64,000 nucleotides of DNA, taken from Sphingomonas sp. QA11. GTDB lineage: Bacteria; Pseudomonadota; Alphaproteobacteria; Sphingomonadales; Sphingomonadaceae. The notes beneath the pieces are model-generated. The model saw only the letters and a list, made by a program, of their open reading frames with translations. It had not been told where the DNA came from and did no database searches. The stretch covers positions 1,240,001-1,304,000 of the forward strand of contig NZ_CP098774.1 of assembly GCF_028473665.1 (NCBI RefSeq), in the 5' to 3' direction. Positions 43,175-51,864 of the stretch are shown in pieces (position 1 is the stretch's first letter; every line of letters starts with the position of its first letter). The translations under genes were made by a program, and so were the position numbers.

Positions 43175-45250
43175 ATGCGGCATCATTTGCGCAAGTTCAC
43201 GGCCGGGGCGCTGCTGTTGGCGGCGGGCCAGAGCATGGCGGCCGGCGAGCAGCCGACGGCTCGGCCCGAGCTTGCCTATCGCCTGGTCGAAGGACAGAAT
43301 CTCAACACCTTCGTCCGTGACGGGAAGGTCGCCGCGCACCTGCTGCTGCGCAACGGGGCGGATCCGCGAATCCTCGTCGCCTTCCCTGCGGGCAATAGCG
43401 GCGTAGGGTTGTGGTTCGCGCCGCTCGCGGCACCGGTGACGTGGCAGCTCGAACAATCGCCTGCTCCAGTGACGCTGGCCGATGCGAAGGGGCGGCCGCT
43501 TTACGGTATCGCTGCGACCGCGTCGCTGACGACACCGCGCCTCACGGTCCGGCAGGCGGTCCTGTCGAACGTCCGCTTCCTGCGCGACTATCAATCGGTC
43601 GGACGCTTTCCTGCCGATGTTGCAACGCCTGCCCGGGTCGAGGGATCGCGCCTGATCTACGCCCGCGACCGCGTCGATGGAGCGCCGGGATATCGCCTCG
43701 AGATCGAAGTGCTCGAAGGGCGGATCGAGGACAACACGATCACGGCCGGCGCGAGCGGCCGGATTCGGATGCGGATCGTCGCGGCAAGCGGCGATATGCC
43801 CCTGACCGGCCTGACCGAAGCGGAACTTCTCAACTCGCACGCGGCGCGCGATCCCGCCGCGCGGGACGCGCTACGCTTCCTCAGCTATCGCGAGAAATTC
43901 CTCGCCGGGTCATGGCGTTTCGATACCTATTTCGGTCGCGACACGCTGATGTCGGTGCGCTTGCTTATGCCGGTACTGCGCGGCCCCGCGATCGAAGCAG
44001 GGATCGGCGCGGTGCTTGCCCGGCTCGACCCGTCAGGCGATGTCGCGCATGAGGAGGGATTGTCTGAATTCGCGATCGTGGACCATCGCCAGCACGGACA
44101 AGCGGGTGGCGGCGCGCCGACGCTCGATTATGCGATGATCGACGACGATTATATGCTTGGCCCTGTCGCCGGCGATTATCTGCTCGATCATGCAAGTCCG
44201 ACGGAAGCCCGTGCATTCCTGGCACGCGCCATCCCCAGCGCGGCGCATCCGGGCAGCGCCGAATCCGCGGGCGCGCTGTTGGTACGCAACCTCCGCTTCG
44301 TCCTGACCGCCGCCGGACCGTTCGCCGCTGAGCCCGAATGGAAACGGCTGGTCGCGATCCTGCCGGGGCGGTTGACCGGGCAATGGCGGGACAGCGAAGA
44401 GGGACTCGGTCGCGGGCGCTACCCTTATGACGTCAATGCGATCTTCGTGCCCGCCGCGCTTGAGGCTACCGCCAGGCTTCTGAAGGCGGGGCTGCTTGAG
44501 CCCTATCTGACACCGGCCGACCGCGTGGCGTTCGCCCGTGCTGATGCGCTCGCGCAAACATGGCGCGAACAGGCGCCCCGCTTGTTTCGGGTCGACGTAC
44601 CCGCCGGCGAGGCTTCGGCCCAGGTACGACGTTATGCCGGACGCGTCGGCGTCCCAGCTGCGCCGGCGCTTGCGGCGCTCAAGGGGCAGTCGCTGACTTT
44701 CCACGCGATCTCGCTTGATGATCATGGCGTGCCCGTGCCGATCATCAACTCCGATGACGGCTTCCTGCTGTTGTTCGGCCATCCCAGCCCTGCCGAGCTC
44801 GGCACCTATGTGGGCGCGCTCGCCCGACCGTTCCCCGCAGGCCTGATGACCGATATCGGGCTGTTGGTCGCCAACCCGGCGCTGGCCACGCCGGTGGTGC
44901 AGGATCGCTTCACGCCGGCGGCCTATCATGGCGCGGTGGTGTGGTCGTGGCAGCAGGCGCTGTTCGCGGCCGGGCTGGAGCGTCAACTCGCACGCCGCGA
45001 TTTGCCCGCGGCGACGCGCGCCATCCTGATCGACGCGCAGACCAGGTTGTGGCGCGCGATCGAGGCGACGCGCGCGACACAGAGCTCGGAACTCTGGTCC
45101 TGGGCCTATGACAAGGGGCGCTACCGCGTCGTTCCGTTCGGTGCGGGCAAGCAGGATGTCGACGAATCGAACGCGGCCCAGCTCTGGAGCACCGTCTATC
45201 TCGCGGTACAGCCGCCGCAGCGGCTCAGTCAGCGGAAAGGAAAGCGGTGA
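43175..45250 (+). CDS. Secreted (alpha/alpha)6-barrel glycosidase-like protein
   Basis: 691 aa. Signal peptide (FTAGALLLAAGQSMAAG), an N-terminal beta-rich domain (~25-225), then a helical barrel. WRFDTYFGRDTLMSVRLLMPVL resembles the active-site start of glycogen-debranching and GH63/GH15-type alpha-glucosidases, and GRYPYDVNAIFVPAAL, NSDDGFLLLFG and ELWSWAYDKGRYRVVPFG fit later barrel helices. No exact family can be named. Acidic candidates are in FGRDT and in DVNAIF or EESNA-like loops. With the LacI regulator and TonB receptor upstream, it probably cuts an imported glycan in the periplasm. Its end overlaps the convergent DUF6445 gene by 26 bases. Confidence 0.65.
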   Translation: MRHHLRKFTAGALLLAAGQSMAAGEQPTARPELAYRLVEGQNLNTFVRDGKVAAHLLLRNGADPRILVAFPAGNSGVGLWFAPLAAPVTWQLEQSPAPVTLADAKGRPLYGIAATASLTTPRLTVRQAVLSNVRFLRDYQSVGRFPADVATPARVEGSRLIYARDRVDGAPGYRLEIEVLEGRIEDNTITAGASGRIRMRIVAASGDMPLTGLTEAELLNSHAARDPAARDALRFLSYREKFLAGSWRFDTYFGRDTLMSVRLLMPVLRGPAIEAGIGAVLARLDPSGDVAHEEGLSEFAIVDHRQHGQAGGGAPTLDYAMIDDDYMLGPVAGDYLLDHASPTEARAFLARAIPSAAHPGSAESAGALLVRNLRFVLTAAGPFAAEPEWKRLVAILPGRLTGQWRDSEEGLGRGRYPYDVNAIFVPAALEATARLLKAGLLEPYLTPADRVAFARADALAQTWREQAPRLFRVDVPAGEASAQVRRYAGRVGVPAAPALAALKGQSLTFHAISLDDHGVPVPIINSDDGFLLLFGHPSPAELGTYVGALARPFPAGLMTDIGLLVANPALATPVVQDRFTPAAYHGAVVWSWQQALFAAGLERQLARRDLPAATRAILIDAQTRLWRAIEATRATQSSELWSWAYDKGRYRVVPFGAGKQDVDESNAAQLWSTVYLAVQPPQRLSQRKGKR

Positions 45251-45902
45251 CAGTCAGCCGACCCGTCGCCGGGTCGGCATCGAGCGGCGCGCCCGGCCGG
45301 ATCGCGCCGCTGTGCAGGATTGCGCTGCGATAGATGACGGCTCGGTTGTAGCGCGCGCCGACCTGCGCGGTCCGTTCGAACAGGGGTGTGTCGTCATGGA
45401 CATAGGCATGCGGCGGCATGCCACCCTCGTTCAGTTCGGTGTTGAGTCTGGCGAGATAGCCTGCGGATCGCTGGCCATCGATCGTCTCGAACCCGCTGGC
45501 GCGATGCCGGAAGAAGGCGGTGCCGTCGCCGTCGTCGCGTGACAGATAATGGACAAGCGCGATCCGGCCCGGCTGCACTGCATCGACATGCGGCAGGCGC
45601 TGCTCGATGGTCAGGTCGGCTGGCGGCGCGGTCACGATCGAAAAGCTCGCGTCGATAAGGTCGATTGCCCCGGCATGGCCGAATACCTCCCGCAATACCA
45701 TCGCGAGGACCGGTCGAACCTGCGTGAAATAGTCTTTCGGCAGAGCCGCGCGGATGCCCGGATAGTGGCGATGTGCGGGTTCGAACTGCGCGGATTCCGC
45801 CGCGCTGCGCAACCGTTCGGGATCGGGATGGAAGCCCTCGACGATGACGATCGGCTGCCGCTCGTCGCCGATACGCCGCGCGGTGATCTCGGGTTTGATC
45901 AT
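45225..45902 (-). CDS. DUF6445-type protein, 2OG-oxygenase-like fold
   Basis: 225 aa. A double-stranded-helix-like pattern is visible: LPHVDAVQPGRIALVHYLS (HxD), TAFFRHRASGFE, then YNRAVIYRSAILHSGAI (second His) and an arginine further on, as in Fe(II)/2-oxoglutarate enzymes. It matches the DUF6445 family that accompanies tryptophan-halogenase-like genes in sphingomonads, caulobacters and xanthomonads. Its ATG overlaps the halogenase stop (ATGA), so the two are co-translated. Function unknown; oxidation of the same substrate as the halogenase is a guess. Confidence 0.72.
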   Translation of the reverse strand: MIKPEITARRIGDERQPIVIVEGFHPDPERLRSAAESAQFEPAHRHYPGIRAALPKDYFTQVRPVLAMVLREVFGHAGAIDLIDASFSIVTAPPADLTIEQRLPHVDAVQPGRIALVHYLSRDDGDGTAFFRHRASGFETIDGQRSAGYLARLNTELNEGGMPPHAYVHDDTPLFERTAQVGARYNRAVIYRSAILHSGAIRPGAPLDADPATGRLTVTAFLSAD

Positions 45903-47464
45903 CCCGGGGACGCCATTGCCTGAGCCAGTGCGTCATCGTGCCGGGGCAGAGTAGGCACCGCGCGCGCAATCACCGCGGCAATCTGGCGGACCTGCGCCAC
46001 GTTCGTCGCGGCATCGAGCGCATCCGCAAGCGGGTTGTAGTCACCAGCCTCGATTCCCTGTCCGTCGAGTACTGCCAGCCAACTGGCGTCGCGAAACAGT
46101 TCGTCGGAACGGAGCATCAGCCGTCCGGAGCGGCGATACTGGTTTTCGCGCTCCACCAGTGTTTCGGGCAGCGGCATCGCGCGTCGTTCGGCCCAGAATG
46201 GCTCGGGCTTGTCGGTTGTTGCGTGATAATGAAGGATCAGGAAATCCTTGATCGTGTCCATATCGGCATTGAGCAACGCGTTGAACCGCTCGGCGAGCGT
46301 CGGATCACAGTCGCGATCGGGAAAAAGGGTCAGCAGCTTGGCGATGCCGCTCTGGATCAGGTGGATGCTGGTCGATTCGAGCGGTTCGAGGAATCCGGAA
46401 GACAGCCCGATCGCCACGACATTCCCGATCCAGGCGCGACGCCGCGTGCCCGCCTTGAAGCGTAGAACACGTGGGTCGGCCAGTGCTTCGCCGTCCAGGT
46501 TGGCGAGCAACGTCGTGGTCGCTTCGTCATCACTGATGAAGCGGCTGGCGTAAACATACCCGTTGCCGGTGCGGTGCTGGAGCGGAATGCGCCACTGCCA
46601 CCCCGCCGTTCGCGCGGTGGAGCGGGTGTAGGGCGTTGTCTCCGCGACGCGGGCGCAAGGTACGGCCACCGCCCGGTCACACGGCAGCCAGTGCGACCAG
46701 TCCTCGAAGCCGCCGCCCATCACCTGATCGATCAGCAATGCGCGGAAACCCGAGCAGTCGATGAAGAGATCGCCTTCCAGTCGCTCGCCCCGCTGGGTGG
46801 TGAGGGCGGTAACGAAGCCGCTCGACGGATCGCGCTCGACATCCTGTAGCCGGCCTTCGATCCGTGTGACGCCCGCCGTCTCGGCGATGCCGCGCAGATG
46901 CTGTGCGTATAGGCTGGCATCGAAATGATAGGCGTACCCAAGCGTTGACAGGATCGACCGCGCATCGCCCGCCGGTTTGGCGAAGCGGTTCTCCGCCGCG
47001 AGCTTTCCGGCCAGCGAAAAGCTCGACAGCGGCAGGTCGACGCCTGCAGCGCGCGCCTTGAGCCAGCGATGGTGGAATGCCACGCCTGGTAGGCGCGCAC
47101 CGAACTCCCCGAACGGGTGGAAATAGCGGTGGCCGGGCCTTTTCCAATCGACGAATTCGATGCCGAGCTTGAAGCTCGCCTTGGTCGCGCGGAGGAAGTC
47201 CGCCTCGTCCAGCCCGATCAGCTCATTGAACCAGTGAATGGTCGGGATTGTCGCTTCACCGACTCCCACCGTCCCGATTTCTTCGGATTCTAGCAGCGTG
47301 ATAGTCACCGCGCGTCCGAACGAGCGGGCGAGCGCGGTTGCCGTCATCCACCCTGCCGTGCCCCCACCCAGGATAACGACCGAACGGATTCGGCCCGGCC
47401 CGAGCGGGTGTTCCCTGTTGGCTGATGACGTCAAAAAATCTGTCTCCTGCGAATCGTGCGGCAT
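45899..47464 (-). CDS. Flavin-dependent tryptophan-halogenase-like enzyme
   Basis: 521 aa from ATG at 47464; a TTG at 47434 has a better ribosome site (AGGAG) and would remove ten residues. The FAD motif GGGTAGW is at 33-39, the halogenase lysine lies in TKASFKLGIEF (Lys99, matching PrnA Lys79), and the WxWxIP motif is intact (WQWRIP, 289-294), as is FLEPLESTSIH. Family members use FADH2, O2 and halide to make a lysine chloramine or bromamine that halogenates an indole or other aromatic. In this TonB/LacI setting the substrate is unknown; related enzymes (BrvH, Xcc4156) act on free indoles and prefer bromide. A partner flavin reductase is not nearby. Confidence 0.87.
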   Translation of the reverse strand: MPHDSQETDFLTSSANREHPLGPGRIRSVVILGGGTAGWMTATALARSFGRAVTITLLESEEIGTVGVGEATIPTIHWFNELIGLDEADFLRATKASFKLGIEFVDWKRPGHRYFHPFGEFGARLPGVAFHHRWLKARAAGVDLPLSSFSLAGKLAAENRFAKPAGDARSILSTLGYAYHFDASLYAQHLRGIAETAGVTRIEGRLQDVERDPSSGFVTALTTQRGERLEGDLFIDCSGFRALLIDQVMGGGFEDWSHWLPCDRAVAVPCARVAETTPYTRSTARTAGWQWRIPLQHRTGNGYVYASRFISDDEATTTLLANLDGEALADPRVLRFKAGTRRRAWIGNVVAIGLSSGFLEPLESTSIHLIQSGIAKLLTLFPDRDCDPTLAERFNALLNADMDTIKDFLILHYHATTDKPEPFWAERRAMPLPETLVERENQYRRSGRLMLRSDELFRDASWLAVLDGQGIEAGDYNPLADALDAATNVAQVRQIAAVIARAVPTLPRHDDALAQAMASPG

Positions 47465-47580
47465 TTCTCGTCACGTCGAGCGATGCGATCGATCGCCAAT
47501 AGCGTGACCGGTGCCAGGCCCGATAGCCTGAGATGACGACTGGGAAAGCCAGTCCTGCAAGGCAGCAGTCCAGTTGGTCG

Positions 47581-48378
47581 CTATCTCGCGCCGGCGACCA
47601 CCGGCGAGGGCCAGGAAGCGATGGCGCGGGCGACCGCATGCAGGTCTCCGTCGATCGGCACGCCTGGATATAGCGTCCGCATCCAGAGCACGCTCGCCGC
47701 GTCCGCGGCGACGACGTCGTTGGCGCCGAGTTGTCCAAGCAGCGCCAGTAATCCTTCATCCGGATAGACGACGAGCTTGCGCGCCAGGTCATCCATGATC
47801 GCGCCGAGCATATAGGCGACCAGCAGCACCAGGGGTTCCGACAATGCCCCTTCGGGATAGCGGCGCGTGACACTGGCGGCGATGCGTTCGTACCAGCGCC
47901 GGTTGCTGTTCTGGGCCATCTGGGCGAATTCGGGATCGGCATCGCCCACCTGCAGCATGCATCGCATCAGGCCCGAATTGCTGCGGCAGATGGCGAACCA
48001 GCGCCGGTTGGTCCGGCGGATCGTGTCGAACGGCCCCTCATCGGACTGGCTGGTCAGATTGACGCCGAAAAAGTCCTCGAGCAGCGATGTCAGCACCGCC
48101 AGCGTTACTTCGGTCTTGTCGCGGAAATAGACGTAGAAGGAGCCCTCGGCGACTTCCGCCGCTTCCGCCACATCGGCGACTCGCAAGGCGTGATAGCCTT
48201 TCTGCTCCAGCACCCGCGCGGCGGCGATCTTCAGCCGTTCACGGGTGCGCTGCCCCTTGGTCGGCGGTGGCGCCGAGGCAAGCCGCTCGCTCAGGAAGTC
48301 GATGAAGGAAAGCCCGGTATCGGCGGCGGCGGTGAACGGCGCGGCGGTGGTCGGACGAGGGGCGGTTGACGAATTCAT
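47581..48378 (-). CDS. TetR-family regulator of the acyl-CoA/esterase locus
   Basis: 265 aa. A ~40-residue tail precedes the helix-turn-helix (TRERLKIAAARVLEQKGYHAL, VADVAEAAEVAEGSFYVYFRDKTE). The helical ligand domain follows (AQNSNRRWYERIAASV, AYMLGAIMDDLARKL). It is divergent from maoC, with a TGAGCTCA-TATCA palindrome six bases from its start codon, which suggests autorepression. The same site recurs at the TonB receptor promoter at 56725, 8 kb away, so it probably controls both operons. The likely inducer is an acyl-CoA or aromatic acid of the pathway. Confidence 0.88.
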   Translation of the reverse strand: MNSSTAPRPTTAAPFTAAADTGLSFIDFLSERLASAPPPTKGQRTRERLKIAAARVLEQKGYHALRVADVAEAAEVAEGSFYVYFRDKTEVTLAVLTSLLEDFFGVNLTSQSDEGPFDTIRRTNRRWFAICRSNSGLMRCMLQVGDADPEFAQMAQNSNRRWYERIAASVTRRYPEGALSEPLVLLVAYMLGAIMDDLARKLVVYPDEGLLALLGQLGANDVVAADAASVLWMRTLYPGVPIDGDLHAVARAIASWPSPVVAGAR

Positions 48379-48383
48379 AAAAC

Positions 48384-48397
48384 TGAGCTCAATATCA
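48384..48397. promoter_or_regulatory. TetR operator core, tetR-maoC intergenic region
   Basis: TGAGCTCAATATCA, centred on the palindrome TGAGCTCA, lies between the divergent tetR and maoC starts. It differs in one base of fourteen from the 56725-56738 site. Confidence 0.6.
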
Positions 48398-48435
48398 TAT
48401 TTATTAGCGGATCAATTGTACTCACGGGAGACTGC

Positions 48436-48924
48436 ATGTCCACGCCCAGCTTAGACCGAATGTCGCAAGGCTTCACGCCAGGAAGCCTGATCGGCATATC
48501 GGACTGGATTACGGTCACGCAGGAAATGATCGACGTCTTTGGCGCGACCACGCTCGATCCGGACCCGATGCATATCGATCCGCGATGGGCGGCCGCCAAC
48601 GGGCCATTCGGCGGCACCATTGCCTTCGGTTTCCTGACCATCGCGCTGCTGACGCGCATGTTCCATGACGCGACCGGGCAGGGCTGGGACACGGACCCCG
48701 CCGTAGTCGGATACAATCTAAATTACGGCTTCGATCGGCTCCGGCTCGTTTCACCGATTCCGGCTGGCGCGCGGGTCCGCGGGCATTTCGAAGTGGCGGA
48801 CGTGCGCCGCGACGACAAGGGGCGGCGCATCACGGCGATCGATTGCGAGATCGAGATAGAGGATGCTGACCGACCTGCCCTGGTCGCGCGCTGGCTGACC
48901 GCCTGGGTGCCGCCCTCGGCATGA
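48436..48924 (+). CDS. MaoC-family (R)-specific enoyl-CoA hydratase-like protein
   Basis: 162 aa. A single hot-dog domain: ITVTQEMIDVFGATTLDPDP, with the hydratase-2 signature DPDPMHIDPRWAA (Asp and His) and GGTIAFGFLTIALL. The C-terminal strands follow (NLNYGFDRLRLVSPIPAGARVRGHFEV). It should add water to an enoyl-CoA or act on a related thioester. It is the first gene of a plus-strand operon (maoC, MFS, ligase, crotonase) joined by overlaps, opposite tetR. Confidence 0.87.
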   Translation: MSTPSLDRMSQGFTPGSLIGISDWITVTQEMIDVFGATTLDPDPMHIDPRWAAANGPFGGTIAFGFLTIALLTRMFHDATGQGWDTDPAVVGYNLNYGFDRLRLVSPIPAGARVRGHFEVADVRRDDKGRRITAIDCEIEIEDADRPALVARWLTAWVPPSA

Positions 48925-50258
48925 TCGCCCGCGCTCCGGCACCACCGGCTTTGACCATCTCGCGCGCGGCGACCGGAGTCTATGCGATCGGCTCGCTCGC
49001 GAACGGCGTGTTCTCGACCGTGCCGACGGTGCTGCTCCTCTATTTCTGCACCGAGACCCTTGCGATTCCACCGGCGTGGGCGGCGATCATCCTGTTCGTG
49101 CCCAAGGCCTGGGCGATCTTCTGGGATCCCTTTGTCGGAGCTTGGTCGGATCGGACCCGGTCGCGCTTCGGGCGACGGCGACCCTTTCTATTGGCGGGGG
49201 CGATCGGCCTGCCTCTGGCATTCGCTGCTTTGTTCACGGCCCCGGTAACGGGCGCGGTGAACGGCTTTCTCTGGGCGGGTGGATGCTATTTCCTTCTCGC
49301 CACATTCTATTCGCTGTTCGCGGTTCCCTATAGCGCCGTACCCGCCGAGATTACGCCCGATGCGGGCGGCAGGGGCCGCCTGGTCGGGTGGCGGATGACC
49401 GCCTCGATGGTCGGTGTCCTCGCGGGTGCGGGGGTCGCTCCGGCGCTTGTCGCCTATTATGGCGGCGGCAGGACGGGTTATGCCGCGATGGGCCTTGTCG
49501 TCGCGGCGGCCTGCCTGATCGCGATGATCGGACCGATCGCGATGTTGCGGCGCCACGATCTCGCAACACCCGTCGAGCGAGGGCCTGTCGAGCGAGGGTC
49601 AAGGCCGCAGGAGGGGCTTGTCGCTCAACTCCGGCTGGCGATGGCCAACGCAGGATTCCGCAGACTTGCTTGCGCCTTTCTTCTTCAACTCACCGCCGTC
49701 GGGGCGGTGTCGGCCGCCGCGCCCTATCTCGTCACCGGGGCATTCGGCCGGTCGGAGCGCGATATCGGCGTCGCGCTCGGGGCAATGCTGCTCGCCACCA
49801 TCCTGAGCGCGCCGTTCTGGTCGCGGCTCGGCCGGCGCTTCGGCGAAAGGCGGATGCTGGCCGCGGCGGCGCTCGGTTATGCTGCGGCCGCGACGGCGGT
49901 GGGGAGCGCGGCGTGGCTCCACGCTCCATGGGGGATCGCCATTGCCTGTTTCGTCAGCGCGGGGGCACCCTTTGCCGGGTTGCAGGTCATGCCGTTCACG
50001 CTCGCCGCCCATATCGCGCACGCCGAAAGTGCGGGGCGAAGGGCAGGGGGCGAAAGCGGGATCGAAGGCGTCTTCACCGGAATCTGGACGTCGATTGAAA
50101 AGCTCGGCCTCGCGCTCGGTCCGGCGCTTACCGCCTTGATATTGTCGCTGACCGGCAAGGCGGGGCCGGCGGTGGCGGGTTTCGTCGCCTTCGTGCCGGC
50201 CCTGCTGGCGCTGGCGTCCCTTCTCTTTCTCGTCCCGTCGCGCGGTGGTCGATCATAA
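48921..50258 (+). CDS. MFS transporter of the GPH (glycoside/hexuronide:cation symporter) type
   Basis: 445 aa; ATG at 48921 overlaps the maoC stop. About 12 hydrophobic helices; the first loop WDPFVGAWSDRTRSRFGRRRPFLLAG is the GPH/MFS_2 signature (D-P, G-x-x-S-D-R, R-R). YSLFAVPYSAVPAEITPDAGGRGRLVGWR marks helices 4-5. The central loop contains a 15-base tandem duplication (PVERGPVERG). It probably imports the substrate of this catabolic operon across the inner membrane; sugars, drugs and steroid-like or aromatic acids are all seen for this group. Confidence 0.85.
   Translation: MIARAPAPPALTISRAATGVYAIGSLANGVFSTVPTVLLLYFCTETLAIPPAWAAIILFVPKAWAIFWDPFVGAWSDRTRSRFGRRRPFLLAGAIGLPLAFAALFTAPVTGAVNGFLWAGGCYFLLATFYSLFAVPYSAVPAEITPDAGGRGRLVGWRMTASMVGVLAGAGVAPALVAYYGGGRTGYAAMGLVVAAACLIAMIGPIAMLRRHDLATPVERGPVERGSRPQEGLVAQLRLAMANAGFRRLACAFLLQLTAVGAVSAAAPYLVTGAFGRSERDIGVALGAMLLATILSAPFWSRLGRRFGERRMLAAAALGYAAAATAVGSAAWLHAPWGIAIACFVSAGAPFAGLQVMPFTLAAHIAHAESAGRRAGGESGIEGVFTGIWTSIEKLGLALGPALTALILSLTGKAGPAVAGFVAFVPALLALASLLFLVPSRGGRS
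49572..49598 (+). repeat. Short tandem repeat inside the MFS gene
   Basis: GTCGAGCGAGGG occurs at 49572-49583 and 49587-49598, period 15 bases, giving VERGPVERG in the loop between the two transporter halves. In frame, so length changes would be tolerated. Confidence 0.6.
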
Positions 50259-50269
50259 GGAATATGCAG

Positions 50270-51862
50270 ATGACGGGTATGGAATCGGGCGCCCCCCGGC
50301 TGGACCGGGTCAGCGACTATCCGGCCTGGATCGCGGCGCGGGCGCCGGATGCCGAAGCGATGGTGCTGGACGACAGGCGCTGGACCTATGCGGCGATGCG
50401 CGACGCGATCGACCGGCTGGCGCGGTCGCTGATCGCTGCCGGCGTAGGCAAGGGCGATCGCGTGGCCACCCTGCAGACACCGCATCCGGAGTATCTGATC
50501 GCCTTCCTCGCAACGGCGTCGATCGGCGGAATCTGGATCGGCCTCAATCCGCGCTACACGCTGGATGAGCTTGCCTATGTCGTCGGCGATGCCGCGCCCC
50601 GTGTGCTTCTGACCCGGACTCGCATCGGCGAGCGCTCTTACGGGGGCGAGATCCGTGCACTACGTGCCGCTTCCTCCGAGCTCGAGCATATCGTGGCGTT
50701 CGACGGCGAGCCGCCGGTCGCGGGGGTGAGCCCGTGGTCCGATTTCCTCGCGGCAGGCAAGTCGACGACCGACGCGGCACTGGCGGCTGCCCGGGACGGG
50801 TGTGGCGGGCGTGCCCCCTGCCTGATCGTCTACACATCGGGATCGACTGGACAGCCCAAGGGTGCGCTGCTGCATCATGAGGGCCTGGCTGCGTTCTGTC
50901 TCGAGCAGAATCGTCTCTGGCCGGTCGAGCCGTTGCGGGCGGTCAATTACTTCCCGATCAATCACGTCGGATGCGTCGTCGATGTCAGCTTGCCGGTCCT
51001 GCTCGCGGGTGGGACGATATTGTTTCTGGAACAGTTCGATCCGCGCCGATGCCTGGCATTAATGGAGGCGGAGCGCGCGACATTGTGGGGATCGGTGCCG
51101 AGCTGTTTCCAGATGCAATTGGCGCTGCCGGATTTCGACCATTTCGATCTTTCGGCGGTGCAGCTTATCCTCTGGGAAGGCGCCGCGATGCCGCGGGAAA
51201 TGATCGAGCGGCTGTTGCTGGTGCATCCGCGGCTGGCGACCAGTTATGGCATGACGGAGACGACCAGCGGCATCACCGCGCTTGAGCCGGGCGATGATCC
51301 CGACCTGTTGGCGGAGTCGGTAGGGCGGCCCTTCCCGGGTGTGGAGGTCCGGCTGGTCGGAAGCGACGGACGGGATGTGGCGACCGGCGAGGCCGGTGAG
51401 GTCTGGGCGCGCTCGGCCTATACCATGCTCGGCTATTGGAACCGGCCGGACGCAACGGCCGGGGCGCTGACGGCCGAGGGCTGGTTCAAGACCGGCGATC
51501 TTGCCGTCGCGCGATCCGATGGGCACTACCGGATCGTCGGACGGCTGAAGGAGATGTTCAAGTCCGGCGGCTACAACGTCTATCCGCGCGAGATCGAGGC
51601 GGTGATCGAAACCCATCCGGCGGTGGCAGAAGCGGCAGTGGTTTCCGCCGAAGATCCGATCTGGCAGGAAGTGGGCATCGCCTTCGTCGTCGCCGAACGG
51701 CCGGTCGCAGCGGACGAACTGGAAGCCTGGTGCCGGGCGCGACTGGCCAATTACAAGATTCCGAAGCATTTCGTTTATGAAGCTGCCTTGCCGCTGCTGC
51801 CGATCGGCAAGGTCGACAAGGCGCTGCTCAAGCGCCGTGCCGCGATGCTGGCGGCAGGTTGA
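50270..51862 (+). CDS. AMP-dependent acyl-CoA synthetase
   Basis: 530 aa from ATG at 50270, nine bases after AAGG; the ATG at 50264 is too close to it. The full adenylate-forming set is present: CLIVYTSGSTGQPKGALLHH (P-loop), SYGMTETTSG, WFKTGDLAV, GRLKEMFKSGGYNVYPREIE and the C-terminal catalytic lysine in PIGKVDKALL. It activates a carboxylic acid to its CoA thioester. The neighbours (hydratases, secreted esterase) suggest an aromatic or branched acid released from an ester, but the acid cannot be identified. Confidence 0.9.
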   Translation: MTGMESGAPRLDRVSDYPAWIAARAPDAEAMVLDDRRWTYAAMRDAIDRLARSLIAAGVGKGDRVATLQTPHPEYLIAFLATASIGGIWIGLNPRYTLDELAYVVGDAAPRVLLTRTRIGERSYGGEIRALRAASSELEHIVAFDGEPPVAGVSPWSDFLAAGKSTTDAALAAARDGCGGRAPCLIVYTSGSTGQPKGALLHHEGLAAFCLEQNRLWPVEPLRAVNYFPINHVGCVVDVSLPVLLAGGTILFLEQFDPRRCLALMEAERATLWGSVPSCFQMQLALPDFDHFDLSAVQLILWEGAAMPREMIERLLLVHPRLATSYGMTETTSGITALEPGDDPDLLAESVGRPFPGVEVRLVGSDGRDVATGEAGEVWARSAYTMLGYWNRPDATAGALTAEGWFKTGDLAVARSDGHYRIVGRLKEMFKSGGYNVYPREIEAVIETHPAVAEAAVVSAEDPIWQEVGIAFVVAERPVAADELEAWCRARLANYKIPKHFVYEAALPLLPIGKVDKALLKRRAAMLAAG

Positions 51863-51864
51863 AC

